DNA of 64,000 nt, from assembly GCF_023273895.1 (NCBI RefSeq), contig NZ_CP096883.1, forward strand, positions 806,001 to 870,000, written 5' to 3'. Shown here in pieces: positions 1 through 9,137 of the stretch (position 1 is the first letter of the stretch; every line of letters starts with the position of its first letter). The stretch comes from Sphingobacterium sp. PCS056 (GTDB lineage: Bacteria > Bacteroidota > Bacteroidia > Sphingobacteriales > Sphingobacteriaceae). A model generated the notes under the pieces. It ran no database searches, was not told the origin of the DNA, and was given only the letters and a program-made list of their open reading frames with translations. The translations under genes and the position numbers were made by a program.

Positions 1-320
1 GGCGCACCAGGCTTTTGTGTATTATTTAAGTTCAAGGGACTTGCTTGTGCAGGAGCCTCAATTTGATTACCCAAACCACCACCTACAGTAGCTGTTGTTG
101 TTGGAGCCACAATATTGAATGCTAAACAAAAAACCATGATCGCAATCACTAATCCCCAAGAACCTTTTTCTAAAAAGTCACCTGTACGTTTTACACCCAT
201 AATATTAGTTCCACCAGCAAATCCTGATGATAAACCTCCACCTTTTGGATTTTGTATTAAAACTAAAAATGATAATAAAATACTAGCCAAAATTATTAGA
301 GCAATTAATATTCCTTGCAT
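1..320 (-). CDS. secG: SecG preprotein translocase subunit (3' end outside window)
   Basis: Small inner-membrane subunit of the SecYEG channel that assists protein export. The ATG at 320 opens a frame that stays open to the window edge (about 106 codons visible). It begins MQGILIALIILASILLSF, a first membrane helix, then the family-typical NPKGGGL..GF.GG segment and a second hydrophobic helix (about residues 55-72), followed by a low-complexity Thr/Ala/Gly tail, as in other Bacteroidota SecG. It is the last visible gene of the miaB to secG run and starts 13 bases after the TPR gene. Truncated by the window, so its stop is not seen. Confidence 0.9.
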   Translation of the reverse strand, partial: MQGILIALIILASILLSFLVLIQNPKGGGLSSGFAGGTNIMGVKRTGDFLEKGSWGLVIAIMVFCLAFNIVAPTTTATVGGGLGNQIEAPAQASPLNLNNTQKPGA

Positions 321-333
321 TTCTTTATATGTA

Positions 334-1425
334 TTAAGTTAATTTCTTTTCTAAATTTAAAATTTCCGACGCAAAGTACGCATTTTTTTCTGGATATTTC
401 AAAACTAATTTTTTGTAAACCTCTATAGCTTTAGGATATAATCCCTGTTCAATATAAATACGAGCTAACGTTTCAGTTACCAAAGAGTATTGATCTTCCG
501 AACTTTTACGCGCCTTATTCTCCAGATTAATCTTATCAGCAGGAGGTGGTTTTATCTGAGGATCCTCTTTGATAAATCGTTCAATCAAATGATCCGTATT
601 TTTCTTCCCTACCTGAAAAGGAACTGTATTTTTAAATTCTTCGCTCAATTTTACTTCAGGAGACTGAAGGTGAAATATGTTCTCGCGAATTTGTTGATCC
701 AATACCTGCGCATCAATTTTCTGTTTAAAACGCGTGACCTGCTGTTCTGCAGGTTGACCCTGATAAACTGGAGGTTTCAAAAATGGTTGATACGTCTCCG
801 CATGATCTAAACGTGTTTTATGTAGCCACCAGAGAAAACTATAAGGCATTAGCTCATCGTCATATACACTGACACGCTCTTCATCCTTCTCTTCTGCTCC
901 TGAAAGTAAACGCTCCTCAGGATCAATAACAGAAACCGTAGCTACTTCCACAACCTCTACTTCATCCGTATCATCCTCTCGATCAACATCACTATTTTCT
1001 AACCGAAAGAAATCATGAGCAACACCAGATTGAATCAGCGCATCCAATTCTTCCTTTCCCGTATCTTCCTTTTCCGCCTCTTCATATACATCGACCACCA
1101 GCTGATCGTCTAAAACATCCTCAACAGTATCTTCAAAAGCGATATAGTCATCCACAGACTCGATCTCATCAACCATTTCAGCAGGAGCAGCCTTATGCAA
1201 ATATTCATATAACCAATTGGGATTGGCTGCATATAATAAGGTAGAAGAAATATTATGCACCTCCCTATTTAACAAATAAAGATGTCTTTCGTACGCAAAA
1301 CGAAGAGACTGCGCATATGGAAATTTGGCAATCAAGGACAATAAATCAGATTCCGAAAGCAACAAAGGATTATTGATTGCTTGATGAAATAAGTTTATAT
1401 CTTCTGAAATTCGTTTATTTTCCAT
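334..1425 (-). CDS. TPR-containing protein of unknown function
   Basis: A 363-residue protein with no signal peptide. The middle (roughly 110-200) is strongly acidic and probably disordered. The C-terminal 60 residues contain a tetratricopeptide-like helix pair (LARIYIEQGLYPKAIEVYKKL), the usual protein-protein interaction module. It lies between lptE (11 bases upstream) and secG (13 bases downstream) in a tightly packed operon, a position that suggests a cell-envelope or export role, but nothing in the sequence assigns one. Function unknown. Confidence 0.8.
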   Translation of the reverse strand: MENKRISEDINLFHQAINNPLLLSESDLLSLIAKFPYAQSLRFAYERHLYLLNREVHNISSTLLYAANPNWLYEYLHKAAPAEMVDEIESVDDYIAFEDTVEDVLDDQLVVDVYEEAEKEDTGKEELDALIQSGVAHDFFRLENSDVDREDDTDEVEVVEVATVSVIDPEERLLSGAEEKDEERVSVYDDELMPYSFLWWLHKTRLDHAETYQPFLKPPVYQGQPAEQQVTRFKQKIDAQVLDQQIRENIFHLQSPEVKLSEEFKNTVPFQVGKKNTDHLIERFIKEDPQIKPPPADKINLENKARKSSEDQYSLVTETLARIYIEQGLYPKAIEVYKKLVLKYPEKNAYFASEILNLEKKLT

Positions 1426-1436
1426 AGTTTAATCCA

Positions 1437-1958
1437 CTACCAGTTAGCAAATGCCTTATTGTACACATCTTCCGTCAACATCATAATAATTTCTTTATTC
1501 AATGTTTCCTCTTGAGCCGATTGCAATTGTCCAGAAAAATCTTTAAATCTGGTGAAAGACTGTTCAAAATTGTCCTTTTCTATGATTTTATTATGATAAC
1601 TTACTTTAATCGTTATGGAAAGACGATTTAATGCAGCACGGTCCGTTCCTGCCTCAACAGCAGCAGGACTAATGCTATAATCCGTAATAAAACCTTCAAA
1701 AGTAGCATCAGCATTATCATTGACCTGACTTAACCGCGATTGATTACGGATACGCTCTTTTAACGCCTCCGTAAAATTTTGACTTAAAGTCGGATAAACC
1801 ATTGAAGCAATATTCTCAAAGTACAATACGTTCACAGTTTTCATGCCGTCAGGGATTGATCCCCCCGTAAAACTATATTTCACACCACAACTTGTTACAA
1901 AAAATAACATCGCTATAGTCATAAAAACAGGCAACAAACTTGATTTAAGTTTCTTCAT
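1437..1958 (-). CDS. lptE: LptE-family LPS-assembly lipoprotein
   Basis: 173 residues with a lipoprotein signal: MKKLK, a hydrophobic stretch, then lipobox FVTSC with the acylated Cys near residue 24. The mature part (VKYSFTGGSIPDGMKTVNVLYFEN, split here as VKYSFTGG and IPDGMKTVNVLYFEN) matches the Bacteroidota LptE pattern, followed by a segment with FTEALKERIRNQSRL. In characterised systems LptE plugs LptD and delivers LPS to the outer leaflet of the outer membrane. It overlaps no neighbour and is 9 bases from the sigma-54-type regulator upstream. Assignment rests on pattern and context. Confidence 0.85.
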   Translation of the reverse strand: MKKLKSSLLPVFMTIAMLFFVTSCGVKYSFTGGSIPDGMKTVNVLYFENIASMVYPTLSQNFTEALKERIRNQSRLSQVNDNADATFEGFITDYSISPAAVEAGTDRAALNRLSITIKVSYHNKIIEKDNFEQSFTRFKDFSGQLQSAQEETLNKEIIMMLTEDVYNKAFANW

Positions 1959-1967
1959 AAACGCAAT

Positions 1968-3245
1968 TTATAAATCTAAATTTAAGTCTTTAATTTTTCT
2001 GTACAAAGTTCTTTCCGAAATACCCAGCTCTTGTGCAGCAGCCTTACGTTTACCACGATGTTTTTTAAGTGCTTTCTTGATTAAATCAGATTCCTTCTCT
2101 GTTAAAGATAAAGACTCCTCTACCTCTTCAGCATCTTGGGTATCATAATTTAAATATCCATCTTGACCATTATTGCCTTTCATCACGTTAGGCTGATGAA
2201 TGGTCAACGTTTGTGGAGAAGCCGCTAGATGATCTTGCAGACGCTCAGTACTTGGTTCCACCTCTTGGTACAGACGATTGATATAAGGCGAATTTTCATC
2301 AAAAGTTGCAGGATTTACACCATTTTGAATCAGTTCAACAACCAATTTTTTCAAATCGACCATATCCTTTTTCATATCAAACAGCACCTTATACAAAAGA
2401 TCACGTTCCGAAAAATCGTCTTTTCCGCTTTGATTAGCAACTACAGCAGGGAGTGTCGAACGACTTTCCGAAGGAAGATAATTTTGCAAAATGCGAGCAT
2501 CCACAACACGCTCCTTTTCAAGAACAGCAATTTGTTCCGCAATATTCTTCAACTGACGTACGTTACCAGGCCAGCTATAGGTCATCAACAATTTTTGAGC
2601 ATCTTCTGTTAACTGTATACTAGGCGAACGGTATTTATCAGAAAAATCAACAACAAACTTTCTAAATAACAAATAAATATCTTCAGGTCGTTCACGCAAC
2701 GATGGTATCCGCAACGGAACCGTATTGAGCCTATAATACAAATCCTCACGGAACTTGCCATTTTGGACCGCATTAAACACCTCAACATTGGTTGCCGCAA
2801 CAACGCGAACATTCGTTTTTTGCACTTTTGAAGATCCTACACGAATGTATTCACCCGATTCCAAAACCCGTAATAGGCGAGCTTGCGTACCTAAAGGTAA
2901 CTCTCCTACTTCATCCAAAAAGATAGTACCACCGTCAACAACCTCAAAATATCCCTTTCTTGCCTCATGCGCCCCAGTAAAAGAACCTTTTTCATGACCA
3001 AACAATTCAGAATCAATTGTTCCCTCAGGAATAGCACCACAATTTACGGCAATAAAAGCCCCATGTTTACGCGAGCTTAATTGATGAATAATATGTGAAA
3101 AAACTTCCTTACCACTACCACTCTCACCCTGTATCAATACCGAAATATCTGTAGGAGCTACTTGTCGCGCAATATCAATAGCCCTATTAAGTAAAGGTGA
3201 ATTACCTATAATTCCAAATCGATTCTTAATATCTTGATTATCCAT
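1968..3245 (-). CDS. Sigma-54-type AAA+ transcriptional activator with Fis HTH
   Basis: 425 residues: an AAA+ domain from about residue 10 to 240, then a linker, and a C-terminal Fis-type helix-turn-helix (RKAAAQELGISERTLYRKIK). Walker A is GESGSGKE. The sigma-54 contact loop reads GSFTGA instead of GAFTGA, a conservative change. There is no N-terminal receiver or sensor domain, so activity is probably set by amount or by partner proteins. In Bacteroidota this gene is commonly found between miaB and lptE, as here (40 bases after miaB, 9 before lptE). Its target promoters cannot be told from this window. Confidence 0.9.
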   Translation of the reverse strand: MDNQDIKNRFGIIGNSPLLNRAIDIARQVAPTDISVLIQGESGSGKEVFSHIIHQLSSRKHGAFIAVNCGAIPEGTIDSELFGHEKGSFTGAHEARKGYFEVVDGGTIFLDEVGELPLGTQARLLRVLESGEYIRVGSSKVQKTNVRVVAATNVEVFNAVQNGKFREDLYYRLNTVPLRIPSLRERPEDIYLLFRKFVVDFSDKYRSPSIQLTEDAQKLLMTYSWPGNVRQLKNIAEQIAVLEKERVVDARILQNYLPSESRSTLPAVVANQSGKDDFSERDLLYKVLFDMKKDMVDLKKLVVELIQNGVNPATFDENSPYINRLYQEVEPSTERLQDHLAASPQTLTIHQPNVMKGNNGQDGYLNYDTQDAEEVEESLSLTEKESDLIKKALKKHRGKRKAAAQELGISERTLYRKIKDLNLDL

Positions 3246-3285
3246 CCTCTAAATTTAATAATAAAGAACCTATATTAAATCCTAA

Positions 3286-4722
3286 TTAGTCAACTATTTT
3301 ACCTAACAACGTAGCAGAAGTACATGACTCAATAAATACAGTAACGTAATCACCAGCCTTAAAGCGTTCATCTACAGGAAAAATAGCCATTGCATTCTGA
3401 TCATTACGACCAGCAAAATCTTTATCCGAACGTTTTGAAAAACCCTCTATTAAAATCCGTTGGTTTTTACCCACAAATTGTTGTAAACGCTCAAAACTAT
3501 GTGCACGCTGTTTGGCAACGATTTCCGTTAAACGGCTTTTCTTCACCTCTTCCGGTATATCATCAGCATAACGTTTAGCCGCTAATGTTCCCGGACGTTC
3601 TGAGTAAGCAAACATAAAAGCATAATCATATTTAACATAGTCCATCATGCTTACCGTGTCTTGATGCTCCTCTTCCGTTTCTGTACAAAATCCGGTGATG
3701 ATATCCGTTGAAATACCACAGCCCGGGATGATGCGATTGATCGCATCGATGCGGTTAATATACCACTCCCTATCATATGTACGATTCATTAATTCAAGTA
3801 CTCTAGAATTTCCAGACTGTACCGGTAAGTGAATGTATTTACATATATTATCATGACTTGCCATCGTATAAAGGACTTCGTCTGTGATATCTTTTGGATG
3901 TGAAGTAGAAAACCGTACACGCAACAATGGATTGACCTCTGCTACTAGTGCCAACAGATTTGCAAAATTAACAGGAGCAATCGCATCCTGTCCCTCCACC
4001 GTAGGAGCGGTATATTTATACGAATCGACATTCTGACCCAATAGAGTTACCTCACGATATCCAGCATTAAATAGATCCTGCGCTTCTTTCACAATCGATT
4101 CAGCATCGCGGCTACGCTCTCTACCTCTTGTAAATGGTACTACACAAAAAGAACACATGTTATCACACCCGCGCATGATCGATATAAATGCAGTAATACC
4201 ATTTGTATTTAGACGAACAGGATTAATATCAGCATAGGTTTCCTCACGAGATAGTAATACGTTAACAGATCGATTACCACCATCAACCTGAGCAATCAAA
4301 TTAGGTAGATCACGATAAGCATCAGGTCCGACGACAACATCCACTAATTTTTCCTCTTCCAAAAATTTAGCTTTCAGTCGTTCTGCCATACAGCCCAATA
4401 CACCGACGATCATCCCTGGATTGCTTTTTTTAGCAAATTCAAATTCTTTCAATCGATTACGTACACGTTGCTCAGCATTTTCGCGAATAGAACAGGTGTT
4501 GATAAATACAACATCAGCCTCTTGATAATTCTTAGTCGTCACAAATCCATCTTCAAGTAAAATAGAAGCGACTATCTCACTATCCGAAAAGTTCATTTGA
4601 CAACCATAACTTTCGATATATAATTTACGTCCATGACCTTTATCAACATTATTTTCAATTAATAATGCTTCACCTTGACGTGCTTCGTCATGTTCCTTAG
4701 TTGTATGCGTTAAATCTAACAT
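3286..4722 (-). CDS. miaB: MiaB tRNA-2-methylthio-N6-isopentenyladenosine synthase
   Basis: 478 residues. It adds the 2-methylthio group to i6A37 of tRNAs reading UNN codons, using two 4Fe-4S clusters and S-adenosylmethionine. Visible domains: N-terminal UPF0004 ([13 protein letters not shown], with further cysteines in INTCSIREN and GVLGCMAER), the radical-SAM core with CDNMCSFC (CxxxCxxC), and a C-terminal TRAM domain. It starts the five-gene minus-strand operon running to secG. Full length and intact. Confidence 0.97.
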   Translation of the reverse strand: MLDLTHTTKEHDEARQGEALLIENNVDKGHGRKLYIESYGCQMNFSDSEIVASILLEDGFVTTKNYQEADVVFINTCSIRENAEQRVRNRLKEFEFAKKSNPGMIVGVLGCMAERLKAKFLEEEKLVDVVVGPDAYRDLPNLIAQVDGGNRSVNVLLSREETYADINPVRLNTNGITAFISIMRGCDNMCSFCVVPFTRGRERSRDAESIVKEAQDLFNAGYREVTLLGQNVDSYKYTAPTVEGQDAIAPVNFANLLALVAEVNPLLRVRFSTSHPKDITDEVLYTMASHDNICKYIHLPVQSGNSRVLELMNRTYDREWYINRIDAINRIIPGCGISTDIITGFCTETEEEHQDTVSMMDYVKYDYAFMFAYSERPGTLAAKRYADDIPEEVKKSRLTEIVAKQRAHSFERLQQFVGKNQRILIEGFSKRSDKDFAGRNDQNAMAIFPVDERFKAGDYVTVFIESCTSATLLGKIVD

Positions 4723-4820
4723 AGCTCAAAATTCAAAGACTACAAAGTTAGGAATAAATATTGGATTGATGACAGTTTGTCATATTAATATTGCATGTAT
4801 ATGAATATAAAATCCAACAA

Positions 4821-4849
4821 AAAAGCGCTGATGATACATCAGCGCTTTT
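4821..4849 (-). terminator. Intrinsic terminator after the OmpA-like gene
   Basis: Perfect 13-base arms AAAAGCGCTGATG / CATCAGCGCTTTT around a 3-base loop, followed on the minus strand by a T run. It lies 27 bases past the stop of the OmpA-like gene and separates it from miaB. Confidence 0.85.
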
Positions 4850-4875
4850 ATAAAAATATAAATTATTTTGTAGAC

Positions 4876-5562
4876 CTATTTAGCTTGGTTTTTAGCTTCT
4901 TGTTTCATTTGGCTACCAGCAACGATCACGATCTCTACACGACGATTGGCAGCACGACCTGATTCAGTATCATTACTCTCCAAAGGCTCAGAGAAATTTC
5001 TACCTTCTGTACGGATACGAGATGAAGATAAACCTTGAGAAACAGCGAAAGCACGAACTGCATTGGCACGATTTTCAGAAACTTTTTGATTTGCATCTAA
5101 AGATCCAATATTATCCGTGTGACCAATAACTAAAATATCTGTACCTTGTTCTTTATTTAAAGTTGCCACCAAGTTTTTGATATTTTCTCTAGCAGAAGCC
5201 TTCAAGTCAGACTTGTTAAAGTCAAATAAGATACCTGAATCAAACTTCACAACGATACCTTCACCTGCTTGTGTTACTTCAGCTCCTTCAACAGTTTTAG
5301 CGATTTCAGCAGCTTGCTTATCCATTTTCTTACCAATCAATATACCAGCAGCACCACCGATAGCAGCACCAGCGATAGTACCGATAGCAGTACTTCCTGC
5401 TTTATTACCAATTAAAGCTCCTAAAGCACCACCTGCAACACCACCAATTACGCCACCTTTTGTTGTATTATTTGTATTTTGAATTGTTGAACAGCTTCCA
5501 AATAACATTGCTGATGTAGCCACCGTAAGACCAAAAACAGCTAATTTCTTATTCATTTTCAT
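4876..5562 (-). CDS. OmpA-family lipoprotein with glycine-zipper domain
   Basis: About 228 residues from the ATG at 5562 (MKMNKKLAVFG); the open frame runs further upstream but that extension lacks a proper start and would bury the signal peptide. Lipobox-like MLFGSCS follows a hydrophobic stretch. Residues about 35-85 are a glycine-zipper with repeated GGVxGGxxGxxxG units (membrane association), and the C-terminal 120 residues are an OmpA/MotB peptidoglycan-binding domain (VIGHTDNIGS, LSENRANAVRAF-type, NRRVEI). Expected to anchor the outer membrane to peptidoglycan. Single gene with its own terminator. Confidence 0.9.
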   Translation of the reverse strand: MKMNKKLAVFGLTVATSAMLFGSCSTIQNTNNTTKGGVIGGVAGGALGALIGNKAGSTAIGTIAGAAIGGAAGILIGKKMDKQAAEIAKTVEGAEVTQAGEGIVVKFDSGILFDFNKSDLKASARENIKNLVATLNKEQGTDILVIGHTDNIGSLDANQKVSENRANAVRAFAVSQGLSSSRIRTEGRNFSEPLESNDTESGRAANRRVEIVIVAGSQMKQEAKNQAK

Positions 5563-5707
5563 AATTTTAATATCTAAAGTAATATTTTCTTGTATTCTAT
5601 AGCAACAGTAAACAAACCAAATGCCAAAAAACAAATATTGCCCTATAGGAGCGGATATTAGTAACAAAAATATAGACAGAAATCGACAGCTGCACAACTA
5701 AACTTCA

Positions 5708-6469
5708 TTATTTCTCTTGTGTTTTCACCTCAATATCTGGCAATGTAAGCCCCTCGGGTCTTCCATTTTTATTAAAATCAGCTAAAGAACGCTGTACATA
5801 CTCTAGAAAGTCATAATGTTGCCAATGTTCAACAGTTTCATACGAAGGTCTGTAAATGCGCATAAAAGATTCTAAATCTTTATCATCCAACTTTGTTATT
5901 TCTCGAACAGCATCCTTCGAAAAAGCTTTATCAACCTCAAGTTGTCTTTTTTCACTGTCCAAAAAACGACCAAAACGCTTCGCATTCTTTGCTTCACGTC
6001 CGAAAAGATTATAGAGAGCAGTAGCAGGACTAGCTAAATAAGTACCGAATTTATTATTACCACCATTATAGACACCCTTTTTCTGATAATCCCGCATCGC
6101 TTCATTGAGTTCCGCTTCCTTCGTCTTCCGCTCAATAATAACCGTTTCTAATTTAATTCCCGGCTGGAGTTCTACATAGAAATCTTTCAGATCTCCGATT
6201 AAAGTTTTCGCCTCTGAATAGCCTACCTTTGAAAAAGACAAACTATCACCAATAGAAGCCTCAATTAAAAACACACCAAAAGAATTGGAAACAACAGATT
6301 TTTTTGTTCTAATATTTAATACATTCACATCAGGAAGACGTAAAGAAGTACCCTTTTCAAACACCATCCCCGAAATGCGCTGTATTTGTTGTGCATAAAC
6401 ATGTGTTCCCGAAAAAAACAAGAACACCAAGCTCAGGATGCTGATATGGCAAATTAATTTTCTATACAT
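5708..6469 (-). CDS. Secreted protein with carboxypeptidase regulatory-like domain
   Basis: 253 residues with a clear signal peptide (FLFFSGTHVYAQQ). Residues about 30-110 form a CarboxypepD_reg-like beta sandwich (ISGMVFEKGTSLRLPDVNV, FGVFLIEASIGDSLSFSKVGY), the same module that begins SusC-type receptors, but no TonB-dependent barrel follows. The C-terminal half is charged and helical and contains a Tyr/Trp-rich segment near residue 210. Found as a lone gene. Probably periplasmic or outer-membrane attached; function unknown. Confidence 0.8.
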   Translation of the reverse strand: MYRKLICHISILSLVFLFFSGTHVYAQQIQRISGMVFEKGTSLRLPDVNVLNIRTKKSVVSNSFGVFLIEASIGDSLSFSKVGYSEAKTLIGDLKDFYVELQPGIKLETVIIERKTKEAELNEAMRDYQKKGVYNGGNNKFGTYLASPATALYNLFGREAKNAKRFGRFLDSEKRQLEVDKAFSKDAVREITKLDDKDLESFMRIYRPSYETVEHWQHYDFLEYVQRSLADFNKNGRPEGLTLPDIEVKTQEK

Positions 6470-6534
6470 ATATTAATAAAAGTAATCATTGTTTGACATA
6501 TCATATGTTAAAAAAGTTTAAATATTTAAGATGC

Positions 6535-6930
6535 TTACTTATACGGATAGAAGACAAAATTTGCTCCTTCTGGCACCACAACAAACAAACACATGAAATC
6601 TTGAGCACGTTTATATTTTTTTATAAAGGCATCCTTTCTATCTTCTTTAATAATGTTTGACTCGACAAACTCTTCAAAAGTTGAAGCATTGATACTCCAG
6701 TTTGTTTTAAGTTCCACATGATCAAGAATTAGCTCACCGACATTCACGACATGCTGGTGAGCAATAAAAATGGGATAAGCAGACAATCCCTCAGCCATGA
6801 TTTCTAGCGATATTTCTTTGATTGAATCACTATAATAATCCAAATCAATCTTTAAACTTTTTAGAGGACTTGATTTTTGGCTTTCATCTTCACTATTTTT
6901 CGATGCTCCAAACCATTCTTCCATTTCCAT
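6535..6930 (-). CDS. Conserved small hypothetical protein
   Basis: 131 residues, cytoplasmic in appearance, no signal or membrane helix. It starts 3 bases after the rlmD-type gene stop and is surely co-transcribed with it. The second half contains IFIAHQHVVNVGELILDH and a C-terminal FVVVPEGANFVFYPYK pattern, suggesting a small alpha/beta fold. I do not recognise a characterised family; the tight coupling hints at a link to rRNA modification but that is inference only. Confidence 0.75.
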   Translation of the reverse strand: MEMEEWFGASKNSEDESQKSSPLKSLKIDLDYYSDSIKEISLEIMAEGLSAYPIFIAHQHVVNVGELILDHVELKTNWSINASTFEEFVESNIIKEDRKDAFIKKYKRAQDFMCLFVVVPEGANFVFYPYK

Positions 6931-6933
6931 AGT

Positions 6934-8343
6934 TTATCCCTTTAGTTTTAATAAAACAACATTTTCGACGTGCTGTGTATGCGGAAACATATCAACAGGT
7001 TTAATCCGAACCACATCATATTTCTCAGCCAACAATGTCAAATCACGTGCCTGAGTTGCCGCATTACAACTTACATAAACGATTTTTGGCGCCTCCATTT
7101 CTAATAATCTTGCCACCACATCAGTATGCATGCCCGCACGAGGAGGATCAGTGATCACCACATCAGGCTTACCATGCTGTGCGATAAAATGAGCTGTTAA
7201 CACATCCTTCATATCGCCAGCGTAAAATTTGGTATTTTTAACACCATTGATCTCCGAATTGATTTTTGCATCCTCAATAGCTGAAGGCACATATTCCACA
7301 CCAATTACTTCTTTTGCATATTTAGCAACAAAGTTGGCGATCGTACCCGCACCTGTATACAAATCATAAACAAGCTCGTGACCAGACAATCCTGCAAAAT
7401 CTCTTGTTATTTTATATAATTCATAAGCTTGCGCCGAATTTGTCTGATAGAATGATTTTGGTCCAACTTTAAACTTAAGGCCTTCCATTTCTTCATAAAT
7501 AAAATCACGACCGTTGTAGATCTCTATTTCCTGATCGAAAATCGTATCATTCTTTTTCTGATTGATAATATAAAGAAGAGAAGTTATAGACGGAAATTTT
7601 TCCTGGATGAATGACATTAACAGTTCCACCTGTCCTTCTTCTGGATAAGCAAATACCACGATCACCATTAATTCTCCTGTTGAAGAAATACGGATGATTA
7701 AATTACGCAGTACACCACTATGTCCGCGCAGGTCATAAAAAGAAATATCATTTGCGATCGCAAACTCACGCACACTGTTACGCAGTACATTCGAAGGATC
7801 TTCTTGCAAGTAGCAATGATTTACATTTAAAATCTTATCAAATCTGCCCGGTACGTGAAACCCAAGAGCATCCATATTCATACCATCCACATTATCATCA
7901 ACAGAAGTCAACCATTTCTTATTGGAAAAAGTATATTCCAATTTGTTACGATAATATTCGGTTTGTCCAGAAGCCAATATAGGTTCCATAGACGAAGTAT
8001 CCACTTTGCCTATACGTGTAAGCGCATTTTCAACAGACTGTTGTTTAAACAATAATTGCGCATCATACGTCATATGCTGCCATTTACATCCACCGCATAC
8101 TCCAAAATGCTCACAGAAAGGTTCAACACGGTGTTCAGAAGCTTTCTTCAATGTCTGAATACGACCTTCACCAAAACTTTTCTTTTTACGCAGTAACTCC
8201 ACATCAACCACATCACCCGGAATTGCTTTTTCTACAAACAATACCAAATCATCTGTTTTACCAACACCCTTGCCTTCTTCTGCAATATCAATAATCTCGA
8301 TATCGTTGAATACTAATCTTTCTTGTGAACTTTTTCTTCTCAT
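6934..8343 (-). CDS. rlmD: 23S rRNA (uracil-5-)-methyltransferase, RlmD/RumA type
   Basis: 469 residues. Domains: N-terminal TRAM (about 10-70), an iron-sulfur cysteine set CEHFGVCGGCKW near residue 82, and a C-terminal Rossmann SAM methyltransferase with LYTGAGTIANF, DPPRAGMH and the nucleophile/base region VYVSCNAATQ. TrmA/RumA-family enzymes methylate C5 of uridine in rRNA or tRNA; which site is modified cannot be fixed from sequence. Followed at 3 bases by a small hypothetical gene; preceded by a TetR gene at 34 bases. Confidence 0.92.
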   Translation of the reverse strand: MRRKSSQERLVFNDIEIIDIAEEGKGVGKTDDLVLFVEKAIPGDVVDVELLRKKKSFGEGRIQTLKKASEHRVEPFCEHFGVCGGCKWQHMTYDAQLLFKQQSVENALTRIGKVDTSSMEPILASGQTEYYRNKLEYTFSNKKWLTSVDDNVDGMNMDALGFHVPGRFDKILNVNHCYLQEDPSNVLRNSVREFAIANDISFYDLRGHSGVLRNLIIRISSTGELMVIVVFAYPEEGQVELLMSFIQEKFPSITSLLYIINQKKNDTIFDQEIEIYNGRDFIYEEMEGLKFKVGPKSFYQTNSAQAYELYKITRDFAGLSGHELVYDLYTGAGTIANFVAKYAKEVIGVEYVPSAIEDAKINSEINGVKNTKFYAGDMKDVLTAHFIAQHGKPDVVITDPPRAGMHTDVVARLLEMEAPKIVYVSCNAATQARDLTLLAEKYDVVRIKPVDMFPHTQHVENVVLLKLKG

Positions 8344-8377
8344 ATTGGCGCAAAATTACGCTTTTTTGATCAGAATT

Positions 8378-8953
8378 TTAATGAATAGTTGCGTGAACTA
8401 AATAAGGAAGAATTTCCTTTTGGAAAGAAATAAAATTTTTACGCACATCCGCTTCCGTAACAGCTGTAAATGCAAACGAGAAAACAATATTTTTACTTGT
8501 TTTAATTAAGAACGTCAGCTTCTTTTCAGGAATAGAAGCCGCAATATTATCATGCTGAATAAATGAGCTAAGTAATAAAAGCTCGAGATCATCAGACAGT
8601 GTTTTTAAATATTCTTGCGCGTTTGCAGACTCCCGAATAAATTCCCAGCCCACAAATTCATTACACACCGTATAAGTCAAACGGCTTACTTTTAGAATGG
8701 TATTACCAAGAAAAACGGCTAAGTCCTCTTCTCCCACATTCTTTTTTAAGATATCCTTGACATTCTCTTGAATATATTCCATCAAGATCGCATGCAGAAT
8801 TAATTCTTTACTATCAAAATATTTGTAAAATGTAGCTTTTGCCACATTAGCCCGCTTTGCCAATTCATTCACACTGGTTTTATTATAACCATATTTGCGA
8901 AACAGCTCACGAGCAGCTCTTTTGATAGATTCAATAATCTTTTCCGCTTCCAT
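8378..8953 (-). CDS. TetR/AcrR-family transcriptional regulator
   Basis: 191 residues. The N-terminal 50 residues are a TetR helix-turn-helix (ARELFRKYGYNKTSVNELAK then NVAKATFYKYFDSKELI). The C-terminal ligand-binding part is all-helical and not assignable to a ligand. It lies just upstream of the rRNA methyltransferase on the same strand rather than next to an efflux pump, so its regulon is unclear. Confidence 0.88.
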   Translation of the reverse strand: MEAEKIIESIKRAARELFRKYGYNKTSVNELAKRANVAKATFYKYFDSKELILHAILMEYIQENVKDILKKNVGEEDLAVFLGNTILKVSRLTYTVCNEFVGWEFIRESANAQEYLKTLSDDLELLLLSSFIQHDNIAASIPEKKLTFLIKTSKNIVFSFAFTAVTEADVRKNFISFQKEILPYLVHATIH

Positions 8954-8957
8954 AATA

Positions 8958-9137
8958 TTAGCTTAAAAAATGAAGTGGAGAAACGGGACGATAAGCCACC
9001 TGTTGATCTACGAAAAACATAAAACAATTAGCAAGAATACTTTTAAAAAAAACAATCACATTATCTACACCCTCTGTAAGCACGCGCTTGACAAAGACCG
9101 CAAATAATGTGACAAAATAAAGTATTCTTTCTAACAT
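8958..9137 (-). CDS. Possible 59-residue ORF between pheS and the TetR gene
   Basis: The frame from the ATG at 9137, directly abutting the pheS stop, to a TAA at 8958-8960 encodes 59 residues beginning MLERILYFVTLFAVFVKR, with a hydrophobic first half. It ends 4 bases before the TetR start codon, so translation could couple pheS, this ORF and the TetR gene. No homologue is known to me and no ribosome-binding site is evident; it may be chance. Confidence 0.2.
   Translation of the reverse strand: MLERILYFVTLFAVFVKRVLTEGVDNVIVFFKSILANCFMFFVDQQVAYRPVSPLHFLS

Noticed and set aside
5563..5697. Long N-terminal extension of the OmpA-like gene
   Set aside because: It would place the lipoprotein signal in the middle of the protein; the ATG at 5562 gives a standard signal.
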